DNA from: Stentor coeruleus
Lineage: Eukaryota > Ciliophora > Heterotrichea > Heterotrichida > Stentoridae
DNA length: 64,000 bases
Reading direction: 5' to 3'
Assembly: GCA_001970955.1 (NCBI GenBank)
Contig: MPUH01000273.1
Location: 1-64,000, forward strand
Of this stretch, positions 28,704-38,085 are shown one piece after another. The notes below the pieces were generated by a model. That model was given only the letters and a program-made list of their open reading frames with translations. It was not told the DNA's origin and made no database searches. Within the stretch, counting starts at the first letter, position 1. Each line of letters starts with the position of its first letter. Made by a program: the position numbers and the translations under genes.

Positions 28704-30620
28704 CTATGTTGTGTTGGAGTTGTTAGGTCTGTTTATAATTGGTGGCAAATTTGTGGCTTTGTTGTAGTTTTGTATTGTGTTTGGAGGCTTGTGGAAGTTT
28801 TTTATGTAGTAAAATATTACTTTTGGGGCATCTCCTTCTTGGAATTTTACTAAACATAATTTGTTTTCTTTTTTGTATAGGATGACTGGGTATACGGTTT
28901 CGATTCTTTCGGGTAGTGGATCAATTTGATATACTCTTATGCAATCTGAGTATACAAAATCCTGGCTCATAACAAGATGACTGTTTATGAGTTCTACAAT
29001 TAATATAGCCCTACAAAAACGACCCCCAAGCAAGGCAAACTTCTTCCCAGATACTTGAAAAATCCCAGGATGGACAACTGGATAAGGTAAGCTCATGGTA
29101 ATAACATCCCATCTATCATCAACAATATCATACCTCTCAATAATTTTCCCAACATTCTCTTGAGGAAGTCCTCCAACAACAAAAATCAGTTTCTCAAAGG
29201 CCATAATAATAGCCACATGCTCATATCTTCCATAATTCATCTGCCCCATAACTTCCCATTTATCCTCACATATGGAATACCTTTCACATGTATTATAACT
29301 ATACCTTCCACCCATAACATATATATAATCCTGCTTATAAACAGCAGCAAGTCCTTCTCTTCTCTCATTCATATCCATTTTCCTAAATATTTCCATAGTA
29401 TCAATATTTAATTCATAAACATCTGATTTTGCACTATAAATTTCATGACTTACACCTCCTAATATAAAAATTTTATTTGATAAATACACAATACGACTTC
29501 CCCAATTAAAATTCCAGTTATTTTGTTCGTTTTTTAAAAAATCGTCTAGATTTGAGATTTTTAGTTTGCCCCATTTTTCTAATTCAATGTTGTATGTGTA
29601 TATATTACGATTATACCATTCAATAAAATAAATGTATTGAGATTCTTGTAAATTTTGGTTTGGATTTTGATAACGGGATTCATAGTTTGTTAGGAGGAGG
29701 TCGAGATCTGGATGAGAAAATTGTTCTTGAGATTTGAAAAGGGTGTTAGCGATAGAATCAATACGAGTTGCTTGGTTTAGGTTATAGCTTGAGTTGTAGC
29801 TGTGGTGAAGACCTTGAAGGTGCCAATCACTTGTAAATATAGGCATTCCTGACTGAATATGCACCCTTTCAGCATAACTAAAAGTTTCATCTTCAACTCC
29901 AACAACAGTTTTACCATTAGGTCCTGAGTCTAAATACACAACATTTTCCCCTTCTTTCAATACAAAATCTTCTCTTATCTCCAAAGGCATCCTAGGCATT
30001 TTACTTCCAATATTAGCCACAAAGCCAATAATTGTAAAATTCAAATCAGGATTAGTATAAAAAAAAATATTTGCATCAAAATTATGCGTCTCATAAATGT
30101 TATCAGCAAATCTAGCAAAGCATTTTGATCCTATATCTTGATGAGGAATGACAGTATTTGAAGTTATAGCCAAAGTATTTGATATAAGAAATCCAATTCC
30201 CATAGATGATCCATATCCAATTTTAGTAGAATATGAGTATCCTGATCCATATATTTCGAAAATCGAATACAAAAAATAGTTGGTTTTCATCAATAAGGAT
30301 CGATCTAACAATGCTGATTTTCTTTTTTTCAAATTGTCAGTGATACTTAAATTTTTATAACTCTCAGATGCTTGTATTTTCCCAGTTTTTTTCCCGTTGC
30401 CATATGCAAAAATATTCTGATCAGAATGTTTAAAATATTCGACCCCATTCCTTTTTCCGATTAAATCCTTTTTAATGTTTTTTGTTGAGCGTAATGCTGG
30501 TAAAAACATTGAACTAGGTGAATCTTTATATATAATCTTAGGTATCTGACTTCCATAATTAGGCTGTGGACTTGGACTATTTTCATATTCTCTTTGGAAA
30601 AACCTTCTTTCTGTAAACAT
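28704..30620 (-). CDS. Trypsin-fold-like (probably inactive) domain fused to Kelch repeats
   Basis: 638 aa. After a disordered N-terminus, residues about 125-295 look like a trypsin/HtrA-type barrel: GIGFLISNTLAITSNTVI is the usual GxGFLIS...TNNHVI strand pair, NPDLNFTIIGF carries the Asp position (D192), and HIQSGMPIF ends with HLQGLHHSY, like SGxP...GxLxGLHH. The Ser is kept (S257), but the His position is Thr156, so the triad is incomplete and catalysis is unlikely. Residues about 365-600 hold Kelch blades: VYLSNKIFILGG, YIYVMGGR, LIFVVGG, with matching WEVMGQM and RWDVI turns. The combination suggests a scaffold in which both parts bind partners. The substrate or partner is unknown, and no signal peptide is visible. 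Confidence 0.75.
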   Translation of the reverse strand: MFTERRFFQREYENSPSPQPNYGSQIPKIIYKDSPSSMFLPALRSTKNIKKDLIGKRNGVEYFKHSDQNIFAYGNGKKTGKIQASESYKNLSITDNLKKRKSALLDRSLLMKTNYFLYSIFEIYGSGYSYSTKIGYGSSMGIGFLISNTLAITSNTVIPHQDIGSKCFARFADNIYETHNFDANIFFYTNPDLNFTIIGFVANIGSKMPRMPLEIREDFVLKEGENVVYLDSGPNGKTVVGVEDETFSYAERVHIQSGMPIFTSDWHLQGLHHSYNSSYNLNQATRIDSIANTLFKSQEQFSHPDLDLLLTNYESRYQNPNQNLQESQYIYFIEWYNRNIYTYNIELEKWGKLKISNLDDFLKNEQNNWNFNWGSRIVYLSNKIFILGGVSHEIYSAKSDVYELNIDTMEIFRKMDMNERREGLAAVYKQDYIYVMGGRYSYNTCERYSICEDKWEVMGQMNYGRYEHVAIIMAFEKLIFVVGGLPQENVGKIIERYDIVDDRWDVITMSLPYPVVHPGIFQVSGKKFALLGGRFCRAILIVELINSHLVMSQDFVYSDCIRVYQIDPLPERIETVYPVILYKKENKLCLVKFQEGDAPKVIFYYIKNFHKPPNTIQNYNKATNLPPIINRPNNSNTT

Positions 30621-31335
30621 TATAAAAAATGGACGGATATGTAAACTAGAATTTTGTAAGAAATAATATGATAGATTTAGAAGTATATATAACTTTTTAG
30701 TATAAAAATATAATAATATATAGTTTTTTTTTTAAGGTTTTTAGTTTTTGACATTGTAATAGTAAATTGTTTAACTGAGAATCTAGTTTATGATTGGATT
30801 TATGAGAAATTCATTGTAGCTATGGGTTTAAATCATATTCATAATGCTCTATTTATTTGCCATTATCTTTACACCTATGCAAAATGTTACTTTTGCTTTA
30901 AAGTTCATTCTTTTTCTCAGATATCTTATATATGAACCTCAGTTTTTTTTTGTAATAGGGTGTTATTTTTATTATATTTTCAGGTGATTTAATATCCAAA
31001 ATCCTCTTGGCTTTATGGTCAAGTCAAAAACCCTTTAACTATTAAAATTATAAATTTTAGTCTAAAACTAGATATTTTTATAAATACAATACTATTTATG
31101 TTCATCTTATTCATACATATAAAATTTTAAATACATTCCATATCAAAATATCCCACAATTCCTAAACACTATCTTTATCAAACAACCATCCACAAAATAC
31201 AAATCCAAAGTTTAAAACAAAAATAACACCAAAACCCTTATCTCAAGCATAATCCTTATCTTTCCTATCTTAACTCAATCACAAAAACCCACAACTAAAT
31301 TCCACACTTTCCAACATATCACATAATTTCAAAAC
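30621..31335. other. Spacer with G-to-C switch
   Basis: About 715 nt, noncoding by eye. AT-rich with G on the left, C and A rich from about 31130. No feature assigned. Confidence 0.5.
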
Positions 31336-31443
31336 ATGTCTGAATCCACAAAACTAAAAATGACTTTTATTCAAAGACAAAAGAAAAATGAAGATTTTAT
31401 ATATAGCAACTTATTTGATTACTTTAAAGACAAAACCTCATGA
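31336..31443 (+). CDS. Possible 35-aa ORF
   Basis: ATG 31336 to TGA 31441. The peptide starts MSESTKLKMTFIQRQKKNED and ends FKDKTS. Its composition is balanced for this genome, and it is preceded by a C-rich flank, but it is short, has no known family and ends one base before the 3' end of the PRL gene on the other strand. It could equally be chance. Confidence 0.2.
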   Translation: MSESTKLKMTFIQRQKKNEDFIYSNLFDYFKDKTS

Positions 31444-31444
31444 T

Positions 31445-31966
31445 TTACCATATAGCACAGCATGATTTACTAGTAAGAGTTTTAGTCCTTCGATAACTCA
31501 TAAGTAGTCTAACCTGTTGAGAGTTCAAAGCACCCGGTCTATTATTTCTTATTAAACTAATCGCATTGTGTGATTCCATTCCATACTCAATCAAAGCTAT
31601 ACCAACAAGAACAGGGGCTCTTCCTAAGCCAGCAAGACAATGTACAGCAATATATTGATTCTCGTTATCATTAGAAGTCTTTACAATAAAAGTTTCTTTT
31701 ACTAGATTAAGCCAAATAGAAATTTTCGATCGAGAAGGCACAGTTCCATCCTGAAAATAAAGATCCTGTATAGGTTTTACGTGCATTTTTATGCCTTGGG
31801 TTTCAAAAACCCGTTCGTCGTAATTCCCTTCGCAAGTTCTGACGAGATTCTTTACCCCGATCATAGACAATTGCAAAGCGTAATCCATTGCATTGTCCCG
31901 GGCTGGAGCATCCATAATAAGGAATTTCAATTTTTCATGCACAACTATTGAAGGCTTATTTATCAT
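31445..31966 (-). CDS. PRL-type protein tyrosine phosphatase
   Basis: 173 aa, the standard PTP4A/PRL size. The signature HCLAGLGRAPVLV places Cys110 and Arg116; in most tyrosine phosphatases the residue after Arg is Ser or Thr, and the Ala here is a PRL hallmark. Cys45 sits where PRLs form a regulatory disulfide with the catalytic Cys. The acid loop is QDGTVPS (Asp73). The tail SKSCCAIW resembles the PRL prenylation end CCxxQ/CCIQ, so membrane anchoring is likely, although Trp as the last CaaX residue is unusual. PRLs bind CNNM magnesium transporters and act as weak phosphatases. The only ATG that gives the full fold is 31966. Confidence 0.93.
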   Translation of the reverse strand: MINKPSIVVHEKLKFLIMDAPARDNAMDYALQLSMIGVKNLVRTCEGNYDERVFETQGIKMHVKPIQDLYFQDGTVPSRSKISIWLNLVKETFIVKTSNDNENQYIAVHCLAGLGRAPVLVGIALIEYGMESHNAISLIRNNRPGALNSQQVRLLMSYRRTKTLTSKSCCAIW

Positions 31967-32507
31967 TTACTTTCAATTTGTATCTGTGTTTTATCTAGTA
32001 ATAAAATTTGCTTTACAGATATTTTTTTGCATGATTTGAATATATAAGGTAAAAAGTATTTAAAGCTAGGCTGAAGTTTTTTAAAAGTAGTTTTATGAGT
32101 TTTATGTATTTTCTTAGATTTTAAATTATTAATGATATACTTTTAGGCTAATAGGGTGTTAAAAGTTATAAATCTTATTTTTTATACTTAAAAATCTAAA
32201 CCTAAATCCTTTATCTTCCAAAACTCCGAAATTTCTCATAATCTTGTTTTATCATATTTTCTTATACATTAAAACCTTTAGCAAACCTTAAACCTATAGT
32301 CCATACAGCATATCATCCTAAACCAAAAAAGCCTTCTGTTTATAAAACCTACCAAACCCTTCTCTCTCACACTAAACTACCTTATTTTGTATCCTCAAAA
32401 GCCCATCTTGTAACTCAACCTCCAAACTCAATAAAAAAAAACCCATCTTCAAAACCCATCTTCAAAACACATAAAAATACCCTAAACTATAAAAATTAAA
32501 GTGACAA
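31967..32507. other. Spacer between two minus genes
   Basis: About 540 nt, G and T rich to about 32160 then C and A rich. The switch is seen although both neighbours are on the minus strand. No ORF or RNA gene recognised. Confidence 0.55.
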
Positions 32508-33410
32508 TTACTGATCAAGTCTAGTCATAATAAACTCCAAATTCTCTTTTATCTCCTCACATTTCATATGTAAAGAAAAATTCAAATACGCATAAACACT
32601 CAACTCAGCCTTAAAAATCATTTTCGACGGTAAATCATGTTTATCCATATAATACAAATGATCCAACAACAATTTTTTCTTATTCTTCGTCTCATCTAAA
32701 TGTGTTTCCTCCATAAACTTAAAAGCCAAATACACACAAACTGCTGCATATAATTTTCTATTGATCTTATTGACTAAATTCATATTCAAAAGTCTATCAA
32801 AGCAAGTTAAACCAATAGCTAAAGTTACAGGATCAAAGCAGCATGTTTTCCACACTTTAATAAGATCTTCTCTTAAATTAGCTAATTTGCTTAATGTGAG
32901 TTTTGGGTCAATATATGGATGGCATATTTGGAATTCTTCATTGATTTGATCTTTTATTGGGCTTGGGACTATTCTTCCAGGGTATTCATTAAGATTTATC
33001 CAGGGTCTTTCAGTTGATGCTATAAATTCACTTATAGACAGACAATGCATATAAGATTTTTTGATACCTCCTGATGTAACCCAGGCTTGAACTTTACCTA
33101 TTTCATAATCTTCTTCAAGATTACGTTCGATATTTAAGTCCCCTTCACAAGGAATTAGTTGTAAAGGTTCAGGACTACTGTGGTTTTTTGCTAGGATTGT
33201 TGGAGAACCAGTTGTTATGTTTTTTAGGAAACTTACTGCTCGAGATTTGAAAACATCTTCAACTTGGAAATGATTAGATGATTTTTTGGAAAACGACGGA
33301 GGGTTTTGTGGCTCAGCTTGGCATTTAGTGTCGATTCGTCTTGTTGTGCTAGCTCGAGTCGGTAGATGTTCTATGTTTTTTATGGGTCGGACTTGTGCAT
33401 CTTCGGCCAT
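32508..33410 (-). CDS. CABLES-like cyclin
   Basis: 300 aa. The first 150 residues are mostly disordered, with a run of Ser and Pro sites. A cyclin box fills about residues 180-290: the helix LSKLANLREDLIKVW, then DPVTLAIGLTCFDRLLNMNLVNKINRKLYAAVCVYLAFKFMEE in helix order, closing with a helix around FKAELSVYAYLNFSLHM. The NKxNRKLxAxxCVxLAxK core is that of CABLES, the Cdk5/Abl-linked cyclin relatives, rather than A/B or D cyclins. In animals CABLES links Cdk2/Cdk5 to Tyr kinases; in a ciliate the partner is unknown. Intronless, starts at ATG 33410. Confidence 0.82.
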   Translation of the reverse strand: MAEDAQVRPIKNIEHLPTRASTTRRIDTKCQAEPQNPPSFSKKSSNHFQVEDVFKSRAVSFLKNITTGSPTILAKNHSSPEPLQLIPCEGDLNIERNLEEDYEIGKVQAWVTSGGIKKSYMHCLSISEFIASTERPWINLNEYPGRIVPSPIKDQINEEFQICHPYIDPKLTLSKLANLREDLIKVWKTCCFDPVTLAIGLTCFDRLLNMNLVNKINRKLYAAVCVYLAFKFMEETHLDETKNKKKLLLDHLYYMDKHDLPSKMIFKAELSVYAYLNFSLHMKCEEIKENLEFIMTRLDQ

Positions 33411-33673
33411 TTAGATATTTTTAGAAAAATGATGTGAGAAAAGGTTAGTAATAAAGGAAGAAGATGCTTGTTTAAGATATTTAATTAAATAACTAACCAT
33501 TTCCCATAAAAATACCATCCAAAACATTTTTCATATAGTAAAAATATCATAGTTTCCCAAAAAATACAAAATAAATTCAATTGAAAACGCTTTTCCACAT
33601 ATCCATCTTAATTAATTTTTATATACTATTCAAGATATATAATTTAAATTATTACCAAGAAATTTATAATAAA

Positions 33674-34720
33674 ATGGGTTGTTGTTCTTGTACTAATAAT
33701 GCACCACCTTCTTTTTTGTATGTCAAAAAACTACAAGAAGCGATCGATCGTAACAATTTAAGCTTACTCAATACAATTCGTCAAGAAATCGCTAAAGAAA
33801 AATCAAAAATCGATATTGATGAACCATTTATAAGAATCCAAAATATTAACATGAACCCTTTAGCATATGCATTTTGGTTTGGTAGATTTAATGCTTTTAT
33901 TCACTTATATAAAAAGATGAACGCAAGTCTTTCAGCTATGGAAAATCTATACTTACAACAAGGTAAGCATCCATTAAATGTTTTATTCATGAATGGGAAT
34001 TTAGATATTCTTGAATATTACTTGCCGATATATTTGGAAAAAGAGTCTTTAGAAGTGATTTGTGAGGGAAATGGTTTGGAAAAGTTAGCGAATGAGTTTT
34101 ATCCAGAAAAAAAAACATGTTTGACATCAACTCCTATACATTTAGCTTGTGAAGGTGGGAATATTCATATAATAAACTACATCTACAAATATTTCAAAGA
34201 TAAATCAAAAATCCCTTATATTCTAGATATTCATTATCAAAACCCTAATACTGGAGAAAATTGTGCACTTATAGCTTGCAGAAAAGGGAATTTCACTATG
34301 GTAAAATACCTACACGAAATATGCAAAGTAAATTTCCGTGTTATCAATACAAGATATGAAAATGCTCTTATTATAACTGCAACTGCAAGTAAAAAACGCC
34401 CTTTTCATAATTACCACGACATTTTCGCTTATCTCATTAATGAAATCAAACTTGATATAAGCTATATGTATGAAGAAATTTTATTATTACTAGAAAATAA
34501 AACTATGATTGAGTTATTTGAAAATGAACTTTGCAAAATGGGGATTGTGATAACTAAAGAGGAGGTTGATAAAAAAAATAGGAGTTTAAAAAATACTATG
34601 CAAGGAATTAGTTGTGATGATAAAAACTATAATTTCAAAGAATGTCAAGGGATAAGAGAGGTTTTTGATAATTCTTATAGTGATTTTAGCACTGGCGAAC
34701 CTAGAGATTCGTTGAAATAA
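33674..34720 (+). CDS. Ankyrin-repeat protein with acylated N-terminus
   Basis: 348 aa if translation starts at 33674 (MGCCSCTNN). The frame is open from 33581, but this ATG gives Gly2 and Cys3/4/6, a good myristoylation/palmitoylation site, whereas the upstream stretch would give an unlikely hydrophobic extension. Ankyrin repeats are recognisable: NPLAYAFWFGRFNAFIHLYKK, TPIHLACEGGNIHIINYIYK and CALIACRKGNFTMVKYLHE. They bind partner proteins. A membrane-tethered ankyrin adaptor is the best reading; the binding partner is unknown. The gene stands head to head with the cyclin gene, 263 nt apart. Confidence 0.8.
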   Translation: MGCCSCTNNAPPSFLYVKKLQEAIDRNNLSLLNTIRQEIAKEKSKIDIDEPFIRIQNINMNPLAYAFWFGRFNAFIHLYKKMNASLSAMENLYLQQGKHPLNVLFMNGNLDILEYYLPIYLEKESLEVICEGNGLEKLANEFYPEKKTCLTSTPIHLACEGGNIHIINYIYKYFKDKSKIPYILDIHYQNPNTGENCALIACRKGNFTMVKYLHEICKVNFRVINTRYENALIITATASKKRPFHNYHDIFAYLINEIKLDISYMYEEILLLLENKTMIELFENELCKMGIVITKEEVDKKNRSLKNTMQGISCDDKNYNFKECQGIREVFDNSYSDFSTGEPRDSLK

Positions 34721-35301
34721 ACTGTTAGATTTTTAAGTTATATAGTAGTATAAGATTTATGTTTCGGTAAAGAGAAATTATATAAGATAGGGTTTTATAT
34801 AGGAAGGTGTGGTAAAAGTTTAGAGTATTTCATGTTAGAATTTGGTTTTTTTTTTGTCTTAAGTTATCCTTATATATTATATAATCCTTTATATATTCTA
34901 ATATCTTTGCTTATATATCCTATAAAATTTTACTAAAACTCATTACATGCTTCAAATGATTTACTATAAGTATTATGACAGCTGAAAAAAATATGGTTTA
35001 ATTTTCTAATATTATCTTCTTGTCGTCAAAAGTATCATTTGCCTAATCCCTCAACCCCAACTGTTTCATTTCCGAATGGTCTCTAAAAATCATCCTAAGT
35101 CCCGCTGACCCAAAAAAAAATCAAAATTATTTTTTTAAACCCAAAAAAAATCATAATCAAAGCAAGTATCTTAATATAATCCCTATTTCTTTAACTGATA
35201 AACCAAAACCACTCATACCCCAATAATAATCCTTCGTTATTTACCTAATCAAACAAATAACAGCAAGAAACACATAAAATTAGTAGTTTCAAAATTTGTT
35301 A
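34721..35301. other. Convergent spacer
   Basis: About 580 nt between two 3' ends. G-rich on the left, C-rich on the right with a somewhat higher GC patch near 35020-35120. I tested that patch for a tRNA, snoRNA boxes or an extra exon and found nothing solid. Confidence 0.5.
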
Positions 35302-35742
35302 TTAAGGATGATTAACTTTAAAACTAGTCAAACTAGTATAATATTTGTCATACTCTTCTTTATTTACAAGCAGCGAGTACTCAATCCACTGTAAAAAGCT
35401 TTTTTCTAGATCATTTAATTCATGATTAGGGACTCCACTTATTTTAGCATAGTAAGAATTCTTGTAAGAGAAGTCATCATGCATTTTTATAGCTAAAACT
35501 CCACTGATGAAGATCAATCTTGTCATGTTAAGATGGTTGATGAGGTCATTTTTTTTGGATAAAAGCCTATCGAAATACACTGCCATACTGACGAAGCATG
35601 CTTCAGAAAACAACATCAGTTCAAACATCCCCTGGATGAATTGGCTCAATTTTACTAAGTTCTTTTGATCAGGCAGTGATAAAATGACACCCTTGTCCAA
35701 GTATCTTTGTATTCTAGCCAAAAAGCCCTGTACAAGTGACAT
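35302..35742 (-). CDS. PHO80/P-type cyclin
   Basis: 146 aa, one cyclin box and little else. The pattern is that of the PHO80/PCL and plant P-type cyclins: SEACFVSMAVYFDRLLSKK, then LNMTRLIFISGVLAIKMHDD, SYYAKISGVPNHELNDLEKSFL and a closing YSLLVNKEEYDKYY. These cyclins pair with Pho85/Cdk5-class kinases and in yeast control phosphate and nutrient signalling. The N-terminus is short (about 15 residues before the box). It lies near the CABLES-like cyclin, separated only by the ankyrin gene. Intronless. Confidence 0.9.
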   Translation of the reverse strand: MSLVQGFLARIQRYLDKGVILSLPDQKNLVKLSQFIQGMFELMLFSEACFVSMAVYFDRLLSKKNDLINHLNMTRLIFISGVLAIKMHDDFSYKNSYYAKISGVPNHELNDLEKSFLQWIEYSLLVNKEEYDKYYTSLTSFKVNHP

Positions 35743-37283
35743 TTATATAAATACTGACCGATAACTATTAACCCATTATTATACCAAACAGGGAAATTTA
35801 TAAGTCAAAACATAATACTAAAGAAAAAAAAATATTTCATACAAAGAACGATAAAACCAAGTGATTTATGATATTTTTGAATCTTATAAAGATAATCATG
35901 TGATTAGTATCATATATCATACTCCAAATCTGAACTTGTTTCTGTTTTTATATCATTTTATCTAGATTTGTCTTTAAATCCTATAAAATAAAAATTTATA
36001 TATTAAGTATGGTATAACTATTGAATAATTAGGATTATAGTTTACCCTATACTTTTGAAACAAAGTTATTAATAAAAACATATTTTTTAGTATTGAAAAT
36101 ACGCTTAAAATTATATTTTGATCCTCTTGACAACATCGGCTTAAAAAAAAAAGGTTTTTTGAAGCAAAGCATTGTATATTTAAATCTGAATATTTGTATA
36201 AAATATTTTTATAAGGCTGCTGATGTTTGGATTATATATTTGGGAAGTTTATAGAAAATTTGAAGAAGATAAGGAAAAATGTGCATATGGAAAATAGTTT
36301 AAATTAATAGGAAAATTAGCATTGGAATCGAGGTGAAGGGAAGAGTTTATTGAAGGGTTTGTAAAGAAAACGTATGTTAGAATTGATAAAATTATTATAT
36401 TATTATATAGGAAATTACTATTAAGCTTCCATATTTATTTTATAAGTATAAATATAAGTATTATGAATGAGAATATATTTTTAGTGATATATGATATTTA
36501 GTTTGAAAAGAGGGTTTTTATCGATGTTTTAGATAGGTTTTAGTAATGAATATGATTATAGAACTGAATTAAGTCAGATTTTTTACTTTGGTTTTTAACA
36601 TTTATCATATATAAACACAAAAAGCTATATAAATATACGCTGTGATATAAATTTTATCATATATAAACACAAAAAGCTATATAAATATACGCTGTGATAT
36701 ANTAACATTTATCATATATAAACACAAAAAGCTATATAAATATACGCTGTGATATAAATTTTACCAAAAACTTATTCATTTATAAAACCTAAAACTTTTA
36801 TTAAAACAACTCAACACTATCCAACCCATAAAATTTATTAAAACTAACACAGCTTCTCTTACTCAAAGTCCAAAAAATTATTACAATTATCATAACAACT
36901 CTATAATACTACAATTTCCCATACTCTTATACAAAATGATTTTTTCCATTTATCACAATAAAACATAATCACATAAACCCAAACAGACTAGCATCTAAAC
37001 CTAACACAAAAATCTTATTATAAAACTTTAAAAATCTCCATACCAACTACCCCTTAAAAAAAAATATCCAAACTGCCTAAAATATTCCAATAACCCTATC
37101 AATTTTTTAACTAAAACCATTTCCTTCAATAACAAACAAAAAATTATCATAAAACCATATCAAAAACCCTCAACTTTTTTTTCAATCTCAACAAAACCTT
37201 TATTTAATCTTAAAATATACTCTTATCACGCATATTCACCGGTAAAAACAATTTCCCGTATAAATTTAAATATAAATAAAGAT
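35743..37283. other. Long spacer with an N join
   Basis: About 1.54 kb, no ORF recognised. G and T rich to about 36590, then the repeated 50-60 nt unit around the N at 36702, then strongly C and A rich up to the next gene. No RNA gene recognised. Confidence 0.5.
36596..36761. repeat. Three tandem copies of a 50-60 nt unit around an N
   Basis: The unit (TTATCATATATAAACACAAA and onward to GCTGTGATATA) occurs at 36596-36654, again at about 36652-36701, and after the N at 36702 from 36703 to about 36761. The N at the third junction suggests a contig join; the first two copies may be a real short tandem repeat, which could be why the assembly broke here. Confidence 0.7.
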
Positions 37284-37685
37284 ATGAAAAGACCACCAGT
37301 CCTAAGACCAAGACTATCTGGAGTTCGACTTGACACAACCCAAAACCGAAGCCTTGAACGTATAGTCCAATCATCTAGAAATAACTCAGCTGAACAAAAA
37401 GACCGGAGTTCAAACATCATATGGAATGTACTTAGTCACAAACCTAGAGCTCATAGTATAAACAAAGAAAACTCTTATATTGAAACAAAAAGTAGTAGAG
37501 AGTCTTTGAATTATGTTAAAGAAACCCTTAAAAAAACTATAATAATATCAGATGCATATCCAAGAACTTTGATACCGGTTTCTGCAATACGAAATTCTTT
37601 TTATTCTTCTTATGACCACCTGCAGAATGAGCTGGAAAAATACGAGAAATTAAAAAAAGAGACTGCTTTGAATAGTAAGTTTTAG
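37284..37685 (+). CDS. Small hypothetical protein
   Basis: 133 aa, not recognised. The first 80 residues are basic and Ser/Asn/Arg-rich and probably disordered (RPRLSGVRLDTTQNRSLER); the last third has a short amphipathic helix (DHLQNELEKYEKLKKETAL). No zinc, kinase or membrane features. The ORF has a good start in the expected C-rich 5' flank and the G-rich 3' flank begins right after its stop, which supports a real gene. Confidence 0.65.
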   Translation: MKRPPVLRPRLSGVRLDTTQNRSLERIVQSSRNNSAEQKDRSSNIIWNVLSHKPRAHSINKENSYIETKSSRESLNYVKETLKKTIIISDAYPRTLIPVSAIRNSFYSSYDHLQNELEKYEKLKKETALNSKF

Positions 37686-38085
37686 CCCGGCTTATAGGAA
37701 ATTAGCTTTAATTATTTGACTTTGGGTTTAAGATTTTTATTTAAGTTAATGAGATTATGGGTTTTTAGGTTTTTGAAGGGATAGTAAAGGAAAAGGGGAT
37801 TGTGAATAAAAATTTTTTTTGTAAGAATTATTGTGAAATTTTACTGTAAAAAGTTTGATTTTATTATATGATAGGGTGTTACTGAAATTGGTATTCCAGA
37901 TTTTAATGGTTTTTTTATATGATTGAGAGATATTAAGGAGAATCTATTATAAAAACCTAAAAATATCAACCCCATACTATTTATTCATATCAAAAAACCT
38001 AAAATTTCCCTTCAAAAATCCTCATTTTATACTACAAACCATAAAAAAACCTATAAAAATACCCACACAAACTTACTAAAAACTT
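37686..38085. other. Convergent spacer with G-to-C switch
   Basis: 400 nt. Hand counts on the + strand: 37741-37800 has 19 G and no C; 37981-38040 has 15 C and no G, with the change near 37940. No other feature. Confidence 0.75.

Noticed and set aside
33581-33673. N-terminal extension of the ankyrin protein
   Set aside because: The inner ATG at 33674 gives a clear acylation motif MGCCSC, while the 31 upstream codons are hydrophobic AT-rich sequence typical of a leader.
35020-35120. Higher-GC patch as an snoRNA or extra exon of the cyclin gene
   Set aside because: Box C/D elements are incomplete, and a TAG in the only protein-like frame is not removed by any 15-16 nt GTA...AG intron.
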